DNA from: Lachnospiraceae bacterium | GTDB taxonomy: Bacteria > Bacillota > Clostridia > Lachnospirales > Lachnospiraceae | DNA length: 64,000 nucleotides | NCBI GenBank assembly: GCA_022845955.1 | Contig: AP025576.1 | Span: 4,836,001 to 4,900,000, forward strand | Reading direction: 5' to 3' | In this document: positions 8,976 to 15,867 of the stretch, in pieces | Layout: each line of letters opens with the position of its first letter | Position numbering within the stretch: position 1 is the stretch's first letter | Translations under genes and position numbers: made by a program | Notes under the pieces: generated by a model | What the model saw: the letters and a program-made list of their open reading frames with translations, nothing else | What the model was told of the DNA's origin: nothing | The model's database searches: none

Positions 8976-9232
8976 CTCAAACTTCGCAGGAGCAAAATGG
9001 CCTTCCGCCCGCTGGCAGAGCGGTGTCCCCGGGACGGAAAAGGATATTCGCCAGTCCATCAGGCCGGACATTCCGATGAGCCCGAAGGCGTCAAGTGTGT
9101 CAGATGAGGCTGACACACTTGACCGGTCTCATCTCCATAGCCTGAGAGGATCTGGTGAACATTCCTTTTCCGTCCCGGGGACACCGCTCTGCCAGCGGGC
9201 GGAAGGCCATTTTGCTCCTGCGAAGTTTGAGT
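8975..9232. repeat. 258-bp near-perfect palindrome between ECF S-component and kinase genes
   Basis: Bases 8975-9043 and 9164-9232 are 69-base arms that are exact reverse complements as far as I can align them. The 120-base centre continues to pair imperfectly and contains a second perfect 12-bp stem, TCAAGTGTGTCA with TGACACACTTGA (about 9095-9126). The element begins at the S-component stop codon. As RNA it would fold into one very long hairpin. A diverged copy of one arm lies after the kinase gene (10404-10466). It may be a miniature mobile element or a structured mRNA element; I see no transposase or obvious target duplication. Confidence 0.8.
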
Positions 9233-9254
9233 AAGTAATACAAAAAGTCACAAA

Positions 9255-9273
9255 GGGCCGTCTGAACTGTTAC
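9255..9273. mobile_element. Solo IS66-type terminal repeat relic
   Basis: The reverse complement reads GTAACAGTTCAGACGGCCC, matching the left terminal repeat of the IS66-family element at 45296 in all but one base. No partner end or transposase is seen here, so it looks like the remnant of an old insertion or miniature element. It lies 22 bases beyond the palindrome. Confidence 0.55.
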
Positions 9274-9341
9274 CAGAAAATTACAGAAAACATTGTAAAA
9301 AAACAGCGACATTCCGCTAGCCGGATTGCCGTTGTTTTTGT

Positions 9342-9347
9342 TATAAT
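9342..9347 (+). promoter_or_regulatory. Candidate -10 box for the kinase gene
   Basis: TATAAT lies about 110 bases before the kinase start, beyond the palindrome. No convincing -35 hexamer is seen at 17 bases. It suggests that the kinase may have a promoter of its own. Confidence 0.3.
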
Positions 9348-9455
9348 AAGTTTTATGGAATCCCGGCCCGGCCATCTGCCGACGGCCGGACGGATTCTGC
9401 CGGTTGCCAGCAAGGCACCGGCCCCTATATTTCATAAGAAAAGGAAACGCACTCC

Positions 9456-10382
9456 ATGACAGAACAATCCTTATCGGACAAGTCCCGGACAACCTGCCGG
9501 ATTCCTCCCAAAATCGCCATGATCAATGATATCGCAGGCTACGGCCGGTGCTCCACCACCGTATCCCTTCCTATTATTAGTTCCATGGGAATACAAGTAT
9601 GCCCGGTTCCTACTTCCCTCTTTTCCAATCATACCGGTTTTCCGGTACATTTTATGCATGACTGTACCGCGATTCTGCCGGATTACCTGGAAAAATGGCG
9701 GGAGCTTGGTCTGTCCTTTGACGGTATCTACTGTGGTTTTCTGGGCAGTGTGGCCCAAATCGATATTGTCAGAGACTTTCTGGCCTCCCAGCGCAGAAAC
9801 GGCGCCGGTTCCGCATGCTCCACGGCCATGTCCCCCGTTGTCATCCTGGATCCGGTGATGGGTGATCACGGAAAAGCCTACCGCACGGTCACTTCCCGTC
9901 ACTGTTCGGAAATGAAGGAACTGCTGTCCATGGCGGATATCATCACACCCAATATTACGGAAGCCTGCCTTCTTACCGGTGCCGGCTACCGGGAAACCGG
10001 CTGGTCTACGGAGGAACTGACGTCCCTCACCGAACAGCTCCATGCCATGGGTCCTGTAAAAATCGTAATAACCGGTATGCAGGAGGAAGGCGAATTCGTT
10101 AATTTTATTTCCATAAAACAGGAAGAGGGCAATAGCAACGGCTACTGCCACGGCTATTGCCACGGCTATTGCCGTATGCACATCGCCGGAGAATCCCGGC
10201 CGGGCACCGGAGATATCTTCGCCTCCGTTATCGCTGCGGATGCTGTCAACGGCGTCGATTTTTTCCAGTCGGTGGAAAAGGCCGCCGGCTTTGTGCGCAC
10301 CTGTACACAGGCTTCCGCAACGCTGCATATCCCCAGGGAACAGGGTGTCTGTTTTGAAAATTTCCTGTATCTGCTCACCTGA
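9456..10382 (+). CDS. Pyridoxal/pyridoxamine kinase, ribokinase-like fold
   Basis: Phosphorylates B6 vitamers as a salvage step. The 308-residue protein shows NDIAGYGRCSTTVSLPI at the substrate end, GIYCGFLGSVAQI, DPVMGDHGKAY, TPNITEACLLTG and the GTGDIFASVIAADA anion hole with its catalytic Asp. This pattern is that of PdxK/PdxY-type kinases. Residues about 226-238 hold a short tandem peptide, GYCHGYCHGYCR, encoded by near-identical 15-base DNA repeats; it sits in a variable loop and is odd for the family. AAGGAA lies nine bases before the ATG. Neighbouring pdxST and the S component support a joint role in PLP supply. Confidence 0.85.
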   Translation: MTEQSLSDKSRTTCRIPPKIAMINDIAGYGRCSTTVSLPIISSMGIQVCPVPTSLFSNHTGFPVHFMHDCTAILPDYLEKWRELGLSFDGIYCGFLGSVAQIDIVRDFLASQRRNGAGSACSTAMSPVVILDPVMGDHGKAYRTVTSRHCSEMKELLSMADIITPNITEACLLTGAGYRETGWSTEELTSLTEQLHAMGPVKIVITGMQEEGEFVNFISIKQEEGNSNGYCHGYCHGYCRMHIAGESRPGTGDIFASVIAADAVNGVDFFQSVEKAAGFVRTCTQASATLHIPREQGVCFENFLYLLT

Positions 10383-10403
10383 GCAATGATTTTATCGGTT
10401 CCA

Positions 10404-10466
10404 GTCCCGGGGATACCCCTCCGGCAGCGGACGGCAGGCCGGCCGGGACATGCGAAGTTTGAATAA
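10404..10466. repeat. Diverged half-copy of the 9-kb palindrome arm
   Basis: This stretch aligns without gaps over about 61 bases to the right arm of the palindrome (9172-9235). Both begin CCCGGGGA and end TGCGAAGTTTGA followed by A or G and TAA. It lies between the kinase stop and the DUF4317 gene. No opposite arm is present. Confidence 0.5.
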
Positions 10467-10494
10467 CTGAAAAACAGAGAAAAGAGGTAACGTA

Positions 10495-11751
10495 ATGAAT
10501 AAAAAAGAAGTCCTGGAAATCCGGAAACAATATACCCATGAGAAATGCTCCATCACCCGTATCTGCGGCTGTTACGTGGACGGGGAAAAAAACATCAAAA
10601 CGGAGCTGAAAGAAGCCTTTCTTTCCCTCCCGGAAGAAGAAACCTTTAAATATTTTAATCTTTTCAAGCAGACCCTTTCCGGGACCCTGGGAAAGAACCT
10701 GCTCAATCTGGAGTTTCCTCTGGATTCGGAAAATCCGGGCGGCCCCCAGGAATTCCTGCTGAAGCTGCGTGACAGTAAGCTGCAGGATGATGCACTTCTT
10801 GAGGAATTTTACCAGAAAATCATAGAAAACTATTATTTCCCGGAAAATTATTATATAATCCTCATTCATGTGGCCTATGATATTCCCGGTAAATCCACCG
10901 ACGGTTCGGAAATGTTCGACGCCTCCGAAGATGTTTACGAATATCTGCTTTGCAGCCTCTGCCCGGTCAAGCTGTCAAAACCAGGCCTTTTTTACAATGC
11001 GGAAACCAACACAATTGAAAACCGAATCCGTGACTGGGTAGTGGATCCTCCGGTAAAAGGGTTCCTTTTCCCGGCTTTTAACGACAGAAACAGCGACATC
11101 CATTCCATGCTGTATTTTTCCAAATCGGCGGAAGAGCTGCAGCCGGAATTCATCGAAGCCTTGTTCGGCTGCTTCCTGCCGCTCACCGCCGACAGCCAGA
11201 AGGAAACCTTTAATTATCTGATTTCCGACACGCTGGGGGAGGACTGTGATTATGAGGTTGTAAAAAATATTCATGAACATCTTACCGAAATGGTGGAAGA
11301 AACCAAAGATTCCCCGGATCCGCTGGTACTGACCAAACCGGATGTAAAACGCCTGTTTGAGCTGAGCGGCGTGCCCGAAGAGAAACTGGAAACCTTCGAT
11401 CAGACCTTTGAAGCTGCCGCCGGGGAAAAAGCTTCCCTGCTTGCTACCAATATCGCAAGCAGCAGGAAATTCAACATAGAAACCCCTGACGTAGTGATCA
11501 AAGTAAATCCTGAACGCACGGATTTGATTGAAACCAGGGTTATTGACGGAAAAGAATGCCTTGTAATAACGGTAAACGATCATATTGAAGTAAACGGCGT
11601 CAATGTCAGGACGATTGCCCCCACACACGAAGAGGAACCGGCTCCCGATGAGGTTTCCGGTTCCCAGCCTTCTTATGAGGATACGCAAGAGGCCATTCCT
11701 GCTTCCGCCCCCGCTGCATCCCCTGAAGATGACGGTTATTCATTTTCCTGA
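10495..11751 (+). CDS. DUF4317 family protein
   Basis: A 418-residue cytoplasmic protein that starts with the family signature MNKKEVLEIRKQYTHE followed by CSITRICGCYVDGEK. It has no signal peptide or membrane segment. The family is common in Clostridia and has no known function that I can name. The last 50 residues are acidic and rich in Pro, Ala and Ser, so probably disordered. AGAGGT precedes the ATG by six bases. Its last 16 bases overlap the 3' end of the convergent response-regulator gene. Confidence 0.85.
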   Translation: MNKKEVLEIRKQYTHEKCSITRICGCYVDGEKNIKTELKEAFLSLPEEETFKYFNLFKQTLSGTLGKNLLNLEFPLDSENPGGPQEFLLKLRDSKLQDDALLEEFYQKIIENYYFPENYYIILIHVAYDIPGKSTDGSEMFDASEDVYEYLLCSLCPVKLSKPGLFYNAETNTIENRIRDWVVDPPVKGFLFPAFNDRNSDIHSMLYFSKSAEELQPEFIEALFGCFLPLTADSQKETFNYLISDTLGEDCDYEVVKNIHEHLTEMVEETKDSPDPLVLTKPDVKRLFELSGVPEEKLETFDQTFEAAAGEKASLLATNIASSRKFNIETPDVVIKVNPERTDLIETRVIDGKECLVITVNDHIEVNGVNVRTIAPTHEEEPAPDEVSGSQPSYEDTQEAIPASAPAASPEDDGYSFS

Positions 11752-12455
11752 TTTTCATCCTCTGCCATACGGTAGCCCACACCGATTTCCGTAAGGATAA
11801 ACTGAGGTTCTGCGGGATTTTTTTCCAGCTTTCTGCGGATATTGGCCATATTTACCCGCAGGATCCGGTTATTGTCATCCGCATAGGGGCCCCATACGTG
11901 GGATATCAGAGAATCATAGGTAATAACCCTTCCTGAATTCCTTGCGAGACAGGATACGATTTTAAATTCCACCTGGGTCAGATGAACACTTTCTCCATCT
12001 ACAGTAACAAGGCGCTTGTCAAAATCAATGACAAGCCCTTTTGCTTTATAAGGCCTGTCAACGGCGGCCCCTCCGCCCGCCGGCCGGTTGCCGTGCCGCA
12101 GGGCAGTACGGATTCTGGCAAGCAGTTCATTGGATCCGAAGGGCTTGGTAATATAATCATCCGCCCCCAAATCCAGCGCCATAACCTTTTCCTTCTCCTG
12201 CGTCCTGGCAGATATGACAATAATAGGGATGGCGGAATAGGAACGCACCTGCTTGATCACTTCCATACCGTCGATATCCGGCAGCCCCAGATCCAGCAGA
12301 ATCAGCTCCGGACATTGGGAAGCTATCAAAGAAAGGCCGTCTCTGCCGAGCGCTGTGGTGATCGCTTTATATCCTTGTGCCTTTAACGTTGTCGCAATAA
12401 ATTCGCAGATATTTTTTTCATCCTCGATAATAAGAATTGTTACCTTCGCCTGCAT
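11736..12455 (-). CDS. OmpR/KdpE-type response regulator
   Basis: Receives phosphate from the adjacent histidine kinase and binds DNA. The 239-residue protein has a receiver domain (1-115) with acidic pocket IIEDE, phospho-acceptor D55 in LLDLGLPD, a switch serine in VISA and K in TKPFG, then a winged-helix domain (about 135-230). GGAGG lies nine bases before the ATG. It follows the kinase gene by 48 bp. Sequence resembles KdpE, but no kdpFABC genes are present, so a potassium role is only suggested. The gene overlaps tail to tail with the DUF4317 gene. Confidence 0.88.
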   Translation of the reverse strand: MQAKVTILIIEDEKNICEFIATTLKAQGYKAITTALGRDGLSLIASQCPELILLDLGLPDIDGMEVIKQVRSYSAIPIIVISARTQEKEKVMALDLGADDYITKPFGSNELLARIRTALRHGNRPAGGGAAVDRPYKAKGLVIDFDKRLVTVDGESVHLTQVEFKIVSCLARNSGRVITYDSLISHVWGPYADDNNRILRVNMANIRRKLEKNPAEPQFILTEIGVGYRMAEDENQENE

Positions 12456-12503
12456 GCCGTATTTCCTCCGTTATTGGTAACCGCTCAAGCTGTACGCTTA
12501 CCA

Positions 12504-13628
12504 TTATTGTTCGTTGTCCATCCTGCCTCTGGGCAGTGTGAATGCAAATTGTGCCCCATGCCCGAGATTACGCGCGCTTATGGTCCCTCCATGCGCCGTT
12601 ATGATCGTTTTGCATATCGACAGGCCGATGCCCATCCCTTTATGTCCGTCCGAGCTGCTGTTTTCCGTCTGCCCGGTACCATCAAAAATCGTTTTCAGCT
12701 TGTCTTCCGGGATTCCCACTCCCTGGTCGGTCACCAGAAAAGTGACATTGTCCTTCCCTATCTCCGCCCGGCATTCAATTGGATCCACGCTTCCCGCATG
12801 AAACACCGCATTTTCCAGCAGATTCACCAGAACCTGTTCAATTAAAGTGGCATCCATAGGTATCATCACAAATTCCTCCGGCAGAAGGACTTTGATCCTC
12901 GCATCCGGGATCCGCTTTTTCAGCCGGAAGACCGCTTCCGACATAACCTCCTCCACCGGTTCAAGTGACTTATTCACACTGGCTGAATCATTACGAATCC
13001 TGGTGACGGTCAGAAGGTTTTCCACCATATTCAGAAGCCAGTTGGCATCCTCCCCTATATGCTGGACCATAGCCCTTTTTTCATCCGGATCCAGCTTATC
13101 CTCATTCTCCAGATAAGAGCTGCTGGCACCGATAATCCCTGTCAAAGGCGTCCTCAGATCATGTGACACCGCCCTGAGCAGGTTAGCCCTCATCTTTTCC
13201 TTCTCCGCCTCCGCCAGCTTCTTCTCCCGATCCGCCAGGATTCGGGACTGCTGCTTCATATGAGATGCGGATGCACTGGTTATAACGGAAACCACCAGCA
13301 TACAGATAAAGGTCACCGGATAGCCGTCCAGGGTAAAATTGATTTGCCAGTAAGGATACGTAAAAAGATAATTCACGCACACCACGCTTATCATGGCCGC
13401 CGCAATCCCCGGCAGATACCCGCTTGTCTGCCGGGAAATAAAAAGCAGGGCGAGTGTATAAAACATAATTACATTAATATTACTGGCAGATATCCGGTAA
13501 TACACAAAAGCCACTATTGTTGCAACCAAAAGTATCCCGAAGGTTATACATACGTCTTTCCCTGTACATTTGTATATTTCATCCGTGAGCCTGCTTTTCC
13601 TTTTCTGTCCGACACTATCCTTTTCCAT
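12504..13628 (-). CDS. KdpD-like sensor histidine kinase without the KdpD/Usp N-terminus
   Basis: About 374 residues. Four hydrophobic segments in a DUF4118-type membrane region (about 25-125) are followed by a short coiled coil (130-150), the H-box RAVSHDLRTPLTGIIG (H156), the N-box LLENAVFHA, and the ATP-lid motifs TDQGVGIPEDK and GMGIGLSICKT. Full KdpD carries a large cytoplasmic KdpD plus Usp region before DUF4118; here it is absent, so this is a shortened form. The ATG at 13628 has GAGAGGA five bases upstream; a start seven codons earlier has no site. It forms an operon with the response regulator. Confidence 0.87.
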   Translation of the reverse strand: MEKDSVGQKRKSRLTDEIYKCTGKDVCITFGILLVATIVAFVYYRISASNINVIMFYTLALLFISRQTSGYLPGIAAAMISVVCVNYLFTYPYWQINFTLDGYPVTFICMLVVSVITSASASHMKQQSRILADREKKLAEAEKEKMRANLLRAVSHDLRTPLTGIIGASSSYLENEDKLDPDEKRAMVQHIGEDANWLLNMVENLLTVTRIRNDSASVNKSLEPVEEVMSEAVFRLKKRIPDARIKVLLPEEFVMIPMDATLIEQVLVNLLENAVFHAGSVDPIECRAEIGKDNVTFLVTDQGVGIPEDKLKTIFDGTGQTENSSSDGHKGMGIGLSICKTIITAHGGTISARNLGHGAQFAFTLPRGRMDNEQ

Positions 13629-13777
13629 GTCTGTCCTCTCCGCCCGCACATGACTTTATCCACTTCCTGTAATTATACGTTCAGCCATGCCCCTTTGTCA
13701 ACGATGCCGGGAGGGGGAGCAGGATGCCGCAGGGCACAAGGGGCAGGACACAGCAGTAAAGTGGGTGAAACCGGAAA

Positions 13778-13827
13778 AAGCGAAAACCGGAACGTCCATT
13801 CCCTGGACTGTTTCCGGTCTTCCGCTT
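13778..13827 (-). terminator. Terminator after flavin reductase gene
   Basis: A long imperfect stem pairs about 13778-13797 with 13804-13827 around TTCC; on the minus strand it ends in TTTTCGCTTTTT. It starts 16 bases after the stop codon. Confidence 0.6.
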
Positions 13828-13842
13828 TGATCTTACTACTAT

Positions 13843-14349
13843 TTATTGGTTCTGTACCAGGATTTTCTCAATTTCCACCACGTACATGGTATGGAAATCC
13901 TTTTCCCCAAAATACTGTTCCACCAGCCCTTTGTCCAAAAAGCTTTCTTCCGTCATAGGCTGCTCATAAAGCTTCCGGCAAATCAGGGCCATGCGGCTTT
14001 CTTTGAATACCGGGGCACTGTTGACCATTTCCACATGCAGGCCGCTTGCAGCGATTTTATCCTCATCCCGTCCAGAAACCGTTCCCATATAATTCAGCAT
14101 TTTCCGGCTGCTGTCATCGAAAAAGCTGAGGGAGAGCTTTTCGTTGTTGTCAATGAATTCTTTGGTATAACGCTGGGGCCTTACAAAAACAAAGGCTACT
14201 CTTTTTCCCCAGAGGATACCCAGTCCGCCCCAGCTGGCGGTCATGGCATTCACCTTACCCGCGTTCTCCGCAGCCACAAGCATCCAATCCTCATTCATTA
14301 AACGAAATACATTGTCGGTCATTTCTTCGGGTTTGATTTTGTCCCACAT
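13843..14349 (-). CDS. Flavin reductase-family FMN-binding protein
   Basis: A 168-residue split-barrel protein. NAMTASWGGLGILWGKRVAFVFVRPQRYT is split across the FMN-binding strands, and FIDNNEKLSLSFF and YMGTVSGRDEDK follow in the order seen in flavoredoxin-like flavin reductases. Such proteins bind FMN and transfer electrons from NAD(P)H or ferredoxin; the partner is unknown here. AGGAGG lies nine bases before the ATG and a strong hairpin terminator follows. It probably forms its own transcription unit, with the PspC gene 23 bp upstream on the same strand. Confidence 0.8.
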   Translation of the reverse strand: MWDKIKPEEMTDNVFRLMNEDWMLVAAENAGKVNAMTASWGGLGILWGKRVAFVFVRPQRYTKEFIDNNEKLSLSFFDDSSRKMLNYMGTVSGRDEDKIAASGLHVEMVNSAPVFKESRMALICRKLYEQPMTEESFLDKGLVEQYFGEKDFHTMYVVEIEKILVQNQ

Positions 14350-14372
14350 GCTTCTTTACCTCCTGTCTGTCC

Positions 14373-14849
14373 TTACCTCTCCGGCATAATTACGGCCACA
14401 ATAAAGTATGCGATCACTCCCAGGAAGCCGGCTCCTAAAAAGATACTGGCGGCTACCCAGATAATCCGGATGATAGTCGGATCCCAGTTGAAATATTCGG
14501 CAATACCGGCACACACACCGCAGACCATCCTGTTGGTTGCCGATCTTCTCAGACGCCTTCCGGCCTGACGGCCGTTGTCACTATAGCCGCCGCCGTAACC
14601 ATTGTTATTGGAATAGCTGTTATTGCCATAGCCGCCATAGCTGTTATCATAGCTGCCGTTTCCCTGGCCCGCATTACTGTAGCTGTTGTTAAAACCGCCA
14701 TTCTGCCAGTCATTTCCCTGATAGGTTCCATTATTGTTAAAGGAGTTATCGTTTTCTCCATTGCTGCCAAACTGTCCCGAATTCTGATTCCGGGTATTCT
14801 CATTCTGTGCTTCCTGTGTTTTATTTTCATTGTTATTATATCCGTCCAT
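14373..14849 (-). CDS. PspC-domain membrane protein with Asn/Gly/Tyr-rich N-terminus
   Basis: 158 residues. The first 95 are a low-complexity stretch of N, G, S and Y (for example GSYDNSYGGYGNN). A PspC domain follows: RRSATNRMVCGVCAGIAEYF, then one transmembrane helix (IIWVAASIFLGAGFLGVIAYFIVA, split by glycine) near the C-terminus. PspC proteins sense or respond to envelope stress. TGAGGA is four bases before the ATG. It is the last gene of the PadR-led envelope operon, 60 bp after the DUF4097 gene. Confidence 0.78.
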   Translation of the reverse strand: MDGYNNNENKTQEAQNENTRNQNSGQFGSNGENDNSFNNNGTYQGNDWQNGGFNNSYSNAGQGNGSYDNSYGGYGNNSYSNNNGYGGGYSDNGRQAGRRLRRSATNRMVCGVCAGIAEYFNWDPTIIRIIWVAASIFLGAGFLGVIAYFIVAVIMPER

Positions 14850-14909
14850 ATTATCCTCACTTTCCGCCTGTTCAAGGCCGGTCCATATCTTTATTATCAA
14901 CTATCCGCT

Positions 14910-15851
14910 CTAATTTGTAAAGTAAATTTCCATACTTCCCATAGAACAGGTTAAATCAAAATCACTGTCAGCGCCATAATTCATCGTTCTTTCCGATGCC
15001 ATGCCTGCAAATTCATTGTCTCCGATTGACATGCTGCCCATGGAGGTCTCAAGCTGATAGTTATGGTCGCTCTCTTTACCATCAAGATACATGTACACGG
15101 TTCCCATGCCACAGTCGCCTGTTACATCGCCGGTGATGGCGCCATCGTAATCCATGCTTCCCATTCCAACCTCAAAATACATATTGTTGACATTCATCTC
15201 ATAAAAATACAGTTCACCCATACCCAGGTTGAAATTAGCCTCTTCCGCGCCGACTCCCGTAACACTCAGGCTGCCGGCTCCCACATCACAGTTGAATTCT
15301 TCCGTGATAAAACCGGAAAGATCCGCTTCTCCTGCCCCCAGGTCCACATCAACATCTGAAAAAGAAATATTTGCAGGAAGATACAAGTAAATCCTTGTTG
15401 CCAAATCATTGTAATGGCTTTTACTCCGGTTATCCAGCGCTTTGATATAAAGAGTGCCGTCTTCCACATAGTACTGTGCTTTTTTTACATTATCGGCCTC
15501 CAGACGGATATCTCCGTTTGCGGATTCCATGATATAAAAACCGACACCGCCCAATTCCAGATTCAGCCCTGTTATAGAGTTCTTATTCGCTGCATAGGCA
15601 ATATCTGCCTGAAAATCTTTCCCCTGTATCGGATGGCTGTTGCTGAAACTGATACTGTCTTCATCCGTTATCTCCCAGTCTGTCATCTCCCAATTATTAT
15701 ATCGTTCAAAAGGGAAACTAAGCTCATTATTATAATACATATCGTCTACCTGGCGTCTGCCGCCTGCCGCTCTTCCTGCCAGCCCAAGCACCGCACCCAG
15801 CAGCACCATTACCAGTGCGGCCAGAAGAGTAATTTTTAAAAATTTATTCAT
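14910..15851 (-). CDS. DUF4097-type beta-strand repeat envelope protein
   Basis: 313 residues. One N-terminal hydrophobic segment (about 4-28) serves as signal anchor. The rest is a beta-helix-like run of short repeats with G-[MA]-G motifs: DLGAGEADLSG, DVGAGSLSVTG, NLGMGELYFYE, EVGMGSMDYDG and TSMGSMSIGD. This regular pattern marks DUF4097/putative adhesin-type proteins, which often occur with DUF1700 and PspC proteins in Firmicutes. GGAGG is seven bases before the ATG at 15851. It starts 16 bp after the DUF1700 gene. Confidence 0.8.
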   Translation of the reverse strand: MNKFLKITLLAALVMVLLGAVLGLAGRAAGGRRQVDDMYYNNELSFPFERYNNWEMTDWEITDEDSISFSNSHPIQGKDFQADIAYAANKNSITGLNLELGGVGFYIMESANGDIRLEADNVKKAQYYVEDGTLYIKALDNRSKSHYNDLATRIYLYLPANISFSDVDVDLGAGEADLSGFITEEFNCDVGAGSLSVTGVGAEEANFNLGMGELYFYEMNVNNMYFEVGMGSMDYDGAITGDVTGDCGMGTVYMYLDGKESDHNYQLETSMGSMSIGDNEFAGMASERTMNYGADSDFDLTCSMGSMEIYFTN

Positions 15852-15867
15852 TTTCTTTCCTCCATTC

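Noticed and set aside
9471-10328. Minus-strand 285-codon frame opposite the B6 kinase
   Set aside because: The kinase frame carries all ribokinase motifs; this one has low-complexity runs only.
13685-13750. Stretch with GTTCAGCCATGCCCCTTTGT, resembling the end of the miniature IS66 relative
   Set aside because: The similarity to 47191-47215 is suggestive, but there are gaps, no flanking duplication and no clear second end; too weak to call an element.
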